Positions 1 through 6,517 are shown, counted from the stretch's first letter. The stretch is 9,232 nt of DNA from Cyclobacteriaceae bacterium (GCA_015492915.1 WGED01000429.1:1-9232); one strand, 5' to 3'. The notes: generated by a model not told the origin, from the sequence alone. Numbers and translations are program-made.

Positions 1-96
1 CTGTTTGCCTTGCTGTTTACCCCATTTTATGGTAGTTAGAAAACCACATGCCCAACAGCGTTTTTTTTAGACTTTTTCATCTACAAAAAAAGTTTA

Positions 97-112
97 CAGA
101 AAGCCTTTTCTG
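97..112 (-). terminator. Possible weak terminator after the serine hydrolase gene
   Basis: A 6-bp stem (CAGAAA/TTTCTG on the plus strand, 4-nt loop) lies about 100 bp past the stop codon of the minus-strand serine hydrolase. Reading leftwards on the minus strand it is followed, after five bases, by a run of seven T. The stem is short and AT-rich, so this is a guess. The rest of 1-213 is AT-rich and holds no gene I can support. Confidence 0.3.
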
Positions 113-213
113 CAAACCCCTTGTATCTTAACGATTACCAGTAACTTATACGGGTTTTACCAACTATTTTTGAACATTATACCAGAAAAAATCACTAAAA
201 ACTCATATAACGA

Positions 214-1761
214 TCAATCCACCCTGTAAACCTTCAACTCATCAAAAAAGATGTCGTTATTGGGCACATCAAATGCGAGGCCGGCAACATTCATCTCATT
301 GTCATGTAAAAATGTGATCGTGCCGAAATCAAACCACGCATGAGTTTTGTCCCATTTTATCTGCCACGTATCATAATGCCAGTGCGTAAGGGTGGCTGAC
401 AGGTCGGGGGCATTATCAAACATGAGCCTTAGGCCTTTGTCAGTTTTCGCTATCCGAATGCCACCAACCATATCGGCATAATAATTTCCGGCACATTTTT
501 CCGGATCGATAGAAGGTGTGGTATTTGCCACCCTCGCCTCCTTTTGCAATCTGATTCGCCGTTGCATGCTGCTTTCTTTCTTTGTTTTTGCAAGCGCTTC
601 CGCAGACCAGTCACGTGATTCACGCCCCAAGTATGCATCGCAGATATATTTTCGCAATGGCGTAGCAATTCCTTTCATTGTATTGGTCAGGATGACGATG
701 CCCAGATTCTGTTCCGGCATCATGGCCACCTGGGAGTACATACCGTCATAACCTCCGCCGTGCAGGATGAGTCTGTGCCCGTCATAATCGCTCAATCTCC
801 ACCCCAAACCATAGCCCGCAAAATTTGTGACGGGGTCCCCGCGGTGTTCTTTCAGGCTCACCACAAAATTATTGTGAGGCGTCCCGAGGATGTTCTGGAT
901 TTTCGGTGGCAGAATAGTGTCATTTTCCAATATGCCGTTATTCAGTTGAAAAATAAGCCATTTTGCCATGTCGGAAGTTGATGATATAATACCACCGGCA
1001 GCCCCCATATTGTCCCAATTTACCCAATCAATGGGAACATTCTCTCCCTTCACGGGTTTGTGGGGGGTAGCAAAATTTCCTGTTTTCTCAAGTGCATTCA
1101 CGGAAGTGATTGTACGGTTCATCCCGATCGGGGTCAATATTTTTTGCTGTACATATTTATCCCACGACATGCCGGATGCAGCCCTGATCACCTCGCCGGC
1201 AGTGATAAACATCAGGTTGGAATAGCCGTAACCATCGCGAAAGCCAAATGCCTGCGGCACATATCTTACCTTTCTCACCACCTCTACCGCAGAAAGCGTC
1301 GATTTGTACCAGATCACATCACCGCTGTAGGTACCCAGGCCTATTCTGTGACATAAAAGGTCTGCGATGGTAGCTTCGCCCGACACATAGGGATCGTACA
1401 TTTGAAAACCCGGAATATAATCCGCCACTTTGTCATCGAGGTGCAGGCGACCTTCCGACTGTAATATCCCGATGGAGGTTGAGATAAATGCCTTGGTATT
1501 TGATGCTATGGCAAACAGGGTATTTTCATCTACTTTATCCTTCTTACCCGCTTCAAGTACCCCGTAACCCTTGTTCGACACTATTCTGCCATCCTTCACG
1601 ATAGCAACAGCCAGGCCGGGCACATCCCACGCCACCCCGGCATTCTCGATGTAATTTTCAATTTCACTTATATCAGGTTGAGCTGAAGCCACCTCTGTGA
1701 GGCAGAATAGCGCAATAAATAAAAATCTAAAACGTCTCATGAGAAAATGTTGATTTTTCAT
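214..1761 (-). CDS. Secreted serine hydrolase, beta-lactamase/PBP fold, with C-terminal DUF3471-type domain
   Basis: A 515-residue protein of the class C beta-lactamase/DD-peptidase/esterase superfamily (Beta-lactamase, PF00144). An arginine-rich N-terminus and hydrophobic stretch (residues 9-27, ending VASA before Q28) look like a signal peptide, so the enzyme probably acts in the periplasm or outside. The nucleophile motif SxxK is S87-N-T-K90, the second motif is Y180-S-N182, and the third is H334-G-G, the usual replacement of KTG in this esterase/peptidase branch. The LLCHRIGL segment around H138 is also typical. Residues about 410-515 resemble DUF3471 (conserved THWHYDTW around 460). The family includes D-aminopeptidases, esterases and transpeptidase-like enzymes, so the substrate cannot be read from sequence, and true beta-lactamase activity is unlikely. 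The start at 1761 has GGAAAG seven bases upstream; an alternative Met8 would also leave a complete signal peptide. The gene diverges from the M20 peptidase. Confidence 0.9.
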   Translation of the reverse strand: MKNQHFLMRRFRFLFIALFCLTEVASAQPDISEIENYIENAGVAWDVPGLAVAIVKDGRIVSNKGYGVLEAGKKDKVDENTLFAIASNTKAFISTSIGILQSEGRLHLDDKVADYIPGFQMYDPYVSGEATIADLLCHRIGLGTYSGDVIWYKSTLSAVEVVRKVRYVPQAFGFRDGYGYSNLMFITAGEVIRAASGMSWDKYVQQKILTPIGMNRTITSVNALEKTGNFATPHKPVKGENVPIDWVNWDNMGAAGGIISSTSDMAKWLIFQLNNGILENDTILPPKIQNILGTPHNNFVVSLKEHRGDPVTNFAGYGLGWRLSDYDGHRLILHGGGYDGMYSQVAMMPEQNLGIVILTNTMKGIATPLRKYICDAYLGRESRDWSAEALAKTKKESSMQRRIRLQKEARVANTTPSIDPEKCAGNYYADMVGGIRIAKTDKGLRLMFDNAPDLSATLTHWHYDTWQIKWDKTHAWFDFGTITFLHDNEMNVAGLAFDVPNNDIFFDELKVYRVD

Positions 1762-1768
1762 AAAAATT

Positions 1769-1774
1769 CTTTCC
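1769..1774 (-). promoter_or_regulatory. Ribosome binding site of the serine hydrolase, inside an inverted repeat
   Basis: On the minus strand GGAAAG lies seven bases before the ATG at 1761, a good Shine-Dalgarno position that supports this start over the internal Met8. It is part of CCGGAAAG, which can pair with TTTCCGG copies further upstream in the same leader. Confidence 0.5.
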
Positions 1775-1819
1775 GGATCCCCGCGGGGCCACAGCCGGAA
1801 ACTCTGCTTTTCCGGAAAG
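1769..1819 (-). repeat. TTTCCGG/CCGGAAA repeat cluster in the serine hydrolase leader
   Basis: Three copies are seen. Given on the plus strand they are CTTTCCGG at 1769-1776, CCGGAAA at 1795-1801, and the palindromic CTTTTCCGGAAAG at 1807-1819. The loop between the first two contains the 10-bp palindrome CCCCGCGGGG (1779-1788). In the minus-strand transcript the 1795-1801 copy (read TTTCCGG) can pair over seven bases with the ribosome-binding copy, and the 1807-1819 copy (read CTTTCCGG) over eight. The repeats could be alternative RNA hairpins controlling translation or a set of protein-binding sites in DNA; the sequence alone does not decide. Confidence 0.55.
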
Positions 1820-1820
1820 A

Positions 1821-1853
1821 TAAAAATACTTTTAATTCCAATCTTTTTTCAAA
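1821..1853 (-). promoter_or_regulatory. Candidate Bacteroidota promoter for the serine hydrolase
   Basis: Reading the minus strand, TTTG (plus-strand CAAA at 1850-1853) is followed after 21 bases by TATTTTTA (plus-strand 1821-1828), one mismatch from the Bacteroidota -7 consensus TAnnTTTG. Transcription would start near 1814, inside the palindromic TTTCCGGAAA copy, leaving a leader of about 50 bases. Confidence 0.4.
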
Positions 1854-1870
1854 TGACAATTTTTTCATTG

Positions 1871-1878
1871 TAGCTTTG
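1871..1878 (+). promoter_or_regulatory. Bacteroidota -7 promoter element for the M20 peptidase
   Basis: TAGCTTTG is an exact match to the TAnnTTTG -7 consensus and lies 31 bases before the ATG at 1910. A clear TTTG-type -33 element is not visible; the region at the expected distance is T-rich. It is back to back with the candidate promoter of the serine hydrolase. Confidence 0.55.
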
Positions 1879-1909
1879 TTTAATATGGGAGGACAAGCTT
1901 ATTTGTGCC

Positions 1910-3379
1910 ATGCTGAGAAAAGCGGTTTCCTTAATAATATTCACTCTGGCAGCTTTTATCGCTTACCTGCTCATCAACACTTTCTCCTTTAAATCAAAGC
2001 AGCACTATTATCCTGCTGCAGAAAAGGTGGCTATCCCGGAGACAGCCATTCAAAATCTCGCCACATTGCTAAGCCTCCGGACGGTATCCAACGATGACCC
2101 TCCTTCAATCGACACAGCAGCATTCAACCGTCTCGATAGCTTTCTGACTGAAAAATACCCTGAAATCCATGAAAAAATCATAAAAAAAACTATCAACCGC
2201 TACAGTTATATTTTTGAGTGGCCCGGTAAAGACAAGTCCCTCCCTCCCATTATCCTGACTGCACACACCGACGTTGTTCCCGTGCCGGATGAAGACCTGA
2301 AAAGCTGGAAAGAACCGCCGTTTGACGGCAAAATTATTAACGGTATGGTCATCGGGCGTGGCGCACTCGACGATAAAGCGAGCGTAGTGGGAATTCTTGA
2401 AGCCATCGAGTATCTGTTGGCAAAAGGTTATGAATCACGGCGGACTATCTACTTTGCCTTTGGCCACGACGAAGAAATCGGCGGCAGCAGAGGCGCCCGT
2501 TCCATTGTCGAACACTTGAAAAAAGAAGGCGTCAAACCCGAATTCGTACTGGATGAAGGGTATGCCATTACGGAGGGGATAGTGCCGGGAATTCTCACGA
2601 GGCTGGCGATGATCGGCATTGCCGAAAAAGGCTTCGTCTCTTTCCGGCTCAGCATCGAGTTGGAGGGTGGTCACTCCTCGATGCCCAATGACGAAACAGC
2701 CATCGGTGTACTTGCAGAGGCCATTACGCGACTAAAAGAACACCCCTTTCCCGCACAAATCACTGAACCTGTTGACCAATTTATGGAATATACGGGCCCT
2801 GAAATGCGTTTCGCCGAAAAACTTGTTTTTGCAAACAAGGGCCTTCTGAAAAAAGTTATCATCAACGCATATTTACAGTCATCAGCCACAATGCCGCTGG
2901 TGCGCACGAGTATGGCGCCCACGATTTTTCAAGGCGGTATGAAGGAAAACGTGATCCCGGCAAGGGCCCGGGCTGTGATTAATCTCAGGCTGCTGCCGGG
3001 CATGACGGTGGAAAAAGCCGGGAAACAATTGAAGGAAATAATTCATGATGACCGCATCAAAATCGAGACACTTCCTTTCAACAGCGAACCTGGCAAAGTG
3101 GCGGATACCGGAGCATTTGGCTATGAGATAATAGATAAAACGATCAAAGAAGTATTCCCCGAAGTGATCACCACACCCAACCTGGTCATAGGGGCTACCG
3201 ATGGCAGATATTATGAGGAAATCTGCGATAATGTTTACAGATTTGTTCCGATCTGCATCACACAGGACAATATCAATTCCATTCACAGCATCAATGAACA
3301 GATTTCCGGGAGTGATTTTAAGAACATCGTCCGCTTTTACATCCGTCTGATACAAAACGCCAACTCCTCAAATAACTAA
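1910..3379 (+). CDS. Membrane-anchored M20 metallopeptidase, carboxypeptidase S/PM20D1 type
   Basis: A 489-residue zinc-dependent amidohydrolase of peptidase family M20. Residues 1-27 (LRKA followed by a hydrophobic stretch to about 25) form an uncleaved anchor or signal, placing the enzyme at the membrane or in the periplasm. Visible metal and catalytic residues are H119-x-D121 (AHTDVVP), D154 (GRGALDDK), the E188-E189 pair (GHDEEIGG), D215 (VLDEG) and H459 (SIHSINEQ). GGHSS around H255 marks the lid/dimerisation domain. The C-terminal pattern TDGRYY...YRFVP...IHSINEQIS resembles carboxypeptidase S and vertebrate PM20D1, so substrates may be peptides or N-acyl amino acids; the sequence does not choose between them. 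Length is normal. GGGAGGA lies 16 bases before the ATG, which is further than usual for a ribosome binding site. No following gene is tightly coupled; the next starts 167 bp downstream. Confidence 0.9.
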   Translation: MLRKAVSLIIFTLAAFIAYLLINTFSFKSKQHYYPAAEKVAIPETAIQNLATLLSLRTVSNDDPPSIDTAAFNRLDSFLTEKYPEIHEKIIKKTINRYSYIFEWPGKDKSLPPIILTAHTDVVPVPDEDLKSWKEPPFDGKIINGMVIGRGALDDKASVVGILEAIEYLLAKGYESRRTIYFAFGHDEEIGGSRGARSIVEHLKKEGVKPEFVLDEGYAITEGIVPGILTRLAMIGIAEKGFVSFRLSIELEGGHSSMPNDETAIGVLAEAITRLKEHPFPAQITEPVDQFMEYTGPEMRFAEKLVFANKGLLKKVIINAYLQSSATMPLVRTSMAPTIFQGGMKENVIPARARAVINLRLLPGMTVEKAGKQLKEIIHDDRIKIETLPFNSEPGKVADTGAFGYEIIDKTIKEVFPEVITTPNLVIGATDGRYYEEICDNVYRFVPICITQDNINSIHSINEQISGSDFKNIVRFYIRLIQNANSSNN

Positions 3380-3546
3380 GCCTGACAATTGAGCCTTGCA
3401 TTTCTATATGAATTGGTATAATTCCCGATCAACTGCTATATTGGCATTTTGCCTTTGCGCATCGCCCGAATCGGTTATTATCTTAATGACAGGCAACAAA
3501 AAACAGGATTTTCTGTTATATTACCAATCACTAAATAACTAATCAC

Positions 3547-4197
3547 ATGATGAAAAAATCACTATTTACATTTTTACTGATCGTGGCTGCATTTGGCCAT
3601 GAAATTTTTGCACAGGTGGAGATAACACCTTATGGCGGATGGCTCTGGACGGGCCGGATTCCTGCATGGAGACAGGATATAAAAATAAGCGACGAAGGGA
3701 ATTACGGTATCCGCGTGGGCGTGGCGGCAAGAGATCAGATGATTGTGGAATTTGAGTGGAATCACACGGAAAACACTTCCACATTTTTTGAATACAATAT
3801 TGACGGAAGCCTCGGAGATCTTCAGAATGTTCCCCTCACACTGAATTATTATATGCTCGGATTTGTATATGAAACAACCTATGACGAAGCGCTCATCCCC
3901 TTTGGCATTCTAAACCTTGGTATTCTCAATGCCAAATTAGACGCCTACAGCAATTACGGTAGCGTATCAAACAACTATTTTGCTGCTGGTTTTGGCGGAG
4001 GACTTAAATATTTCTTCACAGATAATTTCGGAATCAGGCTGCAAGCACGTTTACTCGTTCCAATGCAGTTTGGTGGTATCGGCTTCGGTTGCGGCATCGG
4101 TACGGGAGGTGCCGGATGTGGCGCCGGAGTATCAACTTACTCCAGCATCATACAGGGTGATTTCACAGGTGCTGTAATCCTGAAACTCGGCAACTGA
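3547..4197 (+). CDS. Small outer-membrane beta-barrel protein, function unknown
   Basis: A 216-residue protein with a clear signal peptide (KKSLFTFLLIVAAF, cleavage probably after A22 before Q23). The mature part of about 194 residues alternates hydrophobic and polar residues with many aromatic and glycine residues, as in 8-stranded outer-membrane barrels such as the OmpA/OmpW-like 'outer membrane protein beta-barrel domain' groups. I assign the fold, not a function. Residues 176-194 hold eleven glycines and two cysteines (C182, C191) just before what looks like the final strand pair, suggesting a disulfide-closed loop. The start has tandem ATG codons (3547 and 3550), either of which gives the same mature protein, and no strong Shine-Dalgarno. 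The 167-bp gap upstream has no exact TAnnTTTG match. A strong hairpin terminator follows within 50 bp. Confidence 0.8.
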   Translation: MMKKSLFTFLLIVAAFGHEIFAQVEITPYGGWLWTGRIPAWRQDIKISDEGNYGIRVGVAARDQMIVEFEWNHTENTSTFFEYNIDGSLGDLQNVPLTLNYYMLGFVYETTYDEALIPFGILNLGILNAKLDAYSNYGSVSNNYFAAGFGGGLKYFFTDNFGIRLQARLLVPMQFGGIGFGCGIGTGGAGCGAGVSTYSSIIQGDFTGAVILKLGN

Positions 4198-4225
4198 TTG
4201 GATCAAAATTTTAGGTATAATACAC

Positions 4226-4251
4226 AAAGGAGGCATGTACCTCCTTTTTTT
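4226..4251 (+). terminator. Intrinsic terminator between convergent genes, likely bidirectional
   Basis: An 8-bp perfect stem (AAAGGAGG at 4226-4233, CCTCCTTT at 4240-4247) with a 6-nt loop is followed by a T-run ending at 4251. It terminates the beta-barrel gene, whose stop is at 4195-4197. The last two T of the run belong to the stop codon (TAA on the minus strand, 4250-4252) of the converging PLP enzyme. Read on the minus strand the same hairpin is followed by a less T-rich tail (TTTGTGTATT), so it may also serve that gene, less efficiently. Confidence 0.85.
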
Positions 4252-5740
4252 ACAGGTCGAACCATCTGTCGATCTTCTTTTTCAGGTCTTTCTCTTTGGT
4301 CTTGTGAAAAAACTCATTTACCGCAGGATGGTAGTCATAATCCTTCTCCCATTCCTTTGCATGTTTTGAGATATCATCCAGGGCATTCAGGATTGTATCA
4401 AGCTCCTCATCCGTCATAGTGGGGTGTAGCGACAACCTCACCCACCCCGGCTTAAGAGACAGGTCGCCCTCATTGATTTTACTGGTGATTTTATGCGACA
4501 TTTCCCAGTCCATATTCAGCAGGAAATGGCCGTATGTCCCGGCACAGGAGCATCCGCCGCGTACCTGCACGCCGTAGCGGTCGTTGAGCAGTTTCACGAT
4601 CAGGTTGTGGTGAATACCCTTAATGTAGAATGAAAAAACACCGATTCTTTCCAAACCGTTATCGCCGAGGATCGTCAGGCCTTTAATGCTTCTGAGGCCA
4701 TTAAATGCCTTCTTGATCAAAGTTGATTCACGGTCGTGAATCTTCCCGACATCCATTTCATCCTTCAGCCGCATGCTCAGGGCTGCCCTGATTGCCTGCA
4801 AAAAACCGGGTGTACCACCATCCTCCCTGATTTCGATATCATCGAAATACGTGTGCTCTCCCCACGGGTTGGTCCACAACACCGTGCCACCTCCGGGATG
4901 ATCCGGAATCCGGTTTTTATAAAGCTTTTTATTAAAAATCAACACGCCTGAACTTCCCGGTCCGCCAAGAAATTTGTGTGGCGAAAAGAAGATAGCATCG
5001 AGCCGTTGGCTCTCTTTTTGGGGGTGCATATCAATCTTTACATAAGGTGCCGATGCGGCAAAATCGATAAAACAATAACCACCATGCTCATGCATAATCT
5101 CAGCCAACTCGTAATACGGCGTAATGATGCCCGTCACGTTGGAACATGCTGAAAAAGAACCGATTTTCATCTTTCGGTCTGCGTATTTCGCCAGGGCGTT
5201 CCGCAGGTTATCCGGGTTGACGTAAAGCTTGTCATCCGGTTCGAGTATTTCCACATCGCACAATGATTCGAGCCATGGCGTATGATTGCTGTGGTGTTCC
5301 ATATGGGTAATGAAAACAACAGGCTTTTCCTCGAGCGGTAATTCACAATAAGGTGACAAACGCTCCGGTACTTTCAGGCCAAGGATTCGCTGAAACTTTG
5401 CCAGTGCGGATGTCATACCGAAGCCCGTGGTAATGATGACATCGTCCTTATTGGCATTGACATGTTTTTTGATCATCTCATGGGCGTGGTGATAGGCAAC
5501 CGTCATGGTGCGACCCGTCTCACTCGCCTCGGAATGCGTGTTACCGACAAGCGGTCCGAACAGGTTTTTGATCTTATCTTCGATTGGCGCATAAAGCCTG
5601 CCACTGGCGATCCAGTCTGCATAAATCACTTTTTTATTCCCGAAAGGAGTTTCAAAAGAAGTATCTATTCCAACAATATTCTGCCTGAACCGGTTGAAAT
5701 ACTGTTCGAGGTTTTGTGCTTGTATTTCCTGTTGTTCCAT
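4250..5740 (-). CDS. Class V PLP-dependent aminotransferase-fold enzyme, cysteine desulfurase/selenocysteine lyase-like
   Basis: A 496-residue fold-type I PLP enzyme (Aminotransferase class V, PF00266). Key residues are visible: H149/H150 in EHHSNHTPW, which stacks on the cofactor, SNVTG at 200-204, D226 in CFIDFAASAP for the pyridine nitrogen, and the Schiff-base lysine K256 in SPHKFLGGPGSSG. The equivalent of the SufS RxGxHC loop is R394-G-G-C-S-C399, so C399 aligns with the sulfur-accepting cysteine, with an additional C397 and serine in place of histidine. There is a lysine-rich tail from about residue 450, and the protein is longer than SufS (about 400). No signal peptide is seen, so it is cytoplasmic. 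No SUF or ISC gene is nearby, so a role in iron-sulfur assembly is not supported by context. The start has AGGGAA about eight bases upstream and an exact -7 promoter element. Desulfurase, lyase or another PLP reaction remain possible. Confidence 0.88.
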   Translation of the reverse strand: MEQQEIQAQNLEQYFNRFRQNIVGIDTSFETPFGNKKVIYADWIASGRLYAPIEDKIKNLFGPLVGNTHSEASETGRTMTVAYHHAHEMIKKHVNANKDDVIITTGFGMTSALAKFQRILGLKVPERLSPYCELPLEEKPVVFITHMEHHSNHTPWLESLCDVEILEPDDKLYVNPDNLRNALAKYADRKMKIGSFSACSNVTGIITPYYELAEIMHEHGGYCFIDFAASAPYVKIDMHPQKESQRLDAIFFSPHKFLGGPGSSGVLIFNKKLYKNRIPDHPGGGTVLWTNPWGEHTYFDDIEIREDGGTPGFLQAIRAALSMRLKDEMDVGKIHDRESTLIKKAFNGLRSIKGLTILGDNGLERIGVFSFYIKGIHHNLIVKLLNDRYGVQVRGGCSCAGTYGHFLLNMDWEMSHKITSKINEGDLSLKPGWVRLSLHPTMTDEELDTILNALDDISKHAKEWEKDYDYHPAVNEFFHKTKEKDLKKKIDRWFDL

Positions 5741-5769
5741 ATAATTTTCCCTGCCTGAATTTTGGTCTG

Positions 5770-5777
5770 CAAATTTA
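5770..5777 (-). promoter_or_regulatory. Bacteroidota -7 promoter element for the PLP enzyme
   Basis: On the minus strand TAAATTTG exactly matches TAnnTTTG and lies 29 bases before the ATG at 5740. A -33 TTTG is not obvious. Together with the possible terminator at 5908-5940 it suggests the PLP enzyme is transcribed separately from the isochorismatase-fold gene upstream. Confidence 0.5.
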
Positions 5778-5907
5778 TCGGAAAAGTGATCAATTTTTGA
5801 AAAATTTAAAATTATTCATCAGAAATAAAGGGGGAAATAATTGTTTTTGCAATAGATGCTATGATTTGAGTATTATCTGTTCAATTTTGAGACAACCTAT
5901 CCTGCTT

Positions 5908-5940
5908 AAAAAAGTACGAAATTCCGGCATGGGTATTCGT
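5908..5940 (-). terminator. Possible terminator after the isochorismatase-fold gene
   Basis: On the minus strand a 5-bp stem ACGAA/TTCGT (plus-strand 5916-5920 and 5936-5940, 15-nt loop) begins 7 bases past the stop codon and is followed two bases later by six T (plus-strand A-run 5908-5913). The geometry is right, but the stem is short and the loop long. The remainder of the 207-bp gap (5741-5947) is AT-rich and otherwise holds only the promoter element of the next gene. Confidence 0.35.
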
Positions 5941-5947
5941 CGATTTC

Positions 5948-6487
5948 TCATTTCACCAGTCTGCTGATGGCCTTGAATTCATCGCTGCCCGCTTTACGCA
6001 AAAGCTCAAACAGAGCCATTTCAACGCTCGTGATTTTCCCTCCTTCCGAGGCGATCTTTTGAAGCCCAACTTCTTTATTCTCCTTCGTCCTCGAAGAAAC
6101 GGCATCCGAAACTACCTGTACCTCGTAGCCCAGCTCCAGTAAATCGAGTGAAGTCTGATGGATACAGACATGTGTCTCGATACCACAAATGAGCAACTGG
6201 TCACGTTTCAGAGCATTCAGCCCGGCTATAAACCGGCTCTCACCACAGCAACTGAAGCTTATTTTAGGAACAGGCTCCATATCACTGAGTAATTCCTTTA
6301 TTTCGGGAATTGTAGGTCCGAGTCCTTCAGGATATTGTTCCATCCAAATGATGGGCAGTCCCAGAATCTTGATTCCCTTAATGAGAATCTGAAGATTTTT
6401 AAACAACTTCTCATGCTCATGCATCAATTGGGCCAGCTTACCTTGTACATCTACGACAATAAGTACCGTATTATCTCTTTTCAGCAT
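5948..6487 (-). CDS. Isochorismatase-fold hydrolase, ISOC1/ISOC2 type
   Basis: A 179-residue cysteine hydrolase of the isochorismatase superfamily (PF00857). The catalytic triad is visible as D13 (VVDVQ), K75 (PKISFSC) and C108 (ETHVC), with the G102-I103 pair at the position of the family's cis-peptide. Segments EQYPEGLGPT (50-59), LDLLELGYEVQVVSDAVSSR (114-133) and a C-terminal FKAISRLVK closely resemble vertebrate ISOC1/ISOC2 and their bacterial relatives, rather than the nicotinamidase or siderophore-linked isochorismatase branches. The physiological substrate of that branch is not established, so 'isochorismatase' is only a fold name here. There is no signal peptide, so it is cytoplasmic. 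The length is normal for the group. No entB, dhbB or other siderophore gene is in view. No clear Shine-Dalgarno precedes the start at 6487. Confidence 0.9.
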   Translation of the reverse strand: MLKRDNTVLIVVDVQGKLAQLMHEHEKLFKNLQILIKGIKILGLPIIWMEQYPEGLGPTIPEIKELLSDMEPVPKISFSCCGESRFIAGLNALKRDQLLICGIETHVCIHQTSLDLLELGYEVQVVSDAVSSRTKENKEVGLQKIASEGGKITSVEMALFELLRKAGSDEFKAISRLVK

Positions 6488-6509
6488 CTCAAAATCACTT
6501 TAGTTTTTC

Positions 6510-6517
6510 CAAATGAA
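6510..6517 (-). promoter_or_regulatory. Possible -7 element for the isochorismatase-fold gene
   Basis: On the minus strand TTCATTTG, one mismatch from TAnnTTTG, lies 22 bases before the ATG at 6487. A TTTG (plus-strand CAAA at 6542-6545) is 24 bases further upstream, slightly long for a -33 partner. Confidence 0.3.

Noticed and set aside
1..39. An open plus-strand frame from the window edge ending at TAG (37-39), possibly the tail of a gene to the left
   Set aside because: Twelve codons are too few to tell a gene end from chance.
165..172. TATTTTTG on the plus strand, an exact -7 promoter match
   Set aside because: It points into the antisense of the serine hydrolase with no plus-strand gene following. 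In AT-rich sequence such a match is expected by chance.
214..1761. Annotation as a beta-lactamase resistance gene
   Set aside because: The third motif is HGG instead of KTG, and a DUF3471-type domain is attached. This fits the esterase/peptidase-like branch, not AmpC.
1747..1992. An 81-codon plus-strand frame spanning the divergent gap
   Set aside because: It overlaps both real genes' starts and the promoter region, and has no plausible protein character.
4198..4247. Resemblance of TGGATCA (4199-4205) plus ACCTCCTTT (4239-4247) to the 3' end of 16S rRNA
   Set aside because: The two pieces are separated by more than 30 unrelated bases, and the second is simply one arm of the terminator hairpin. 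There is no rRNA gene here.
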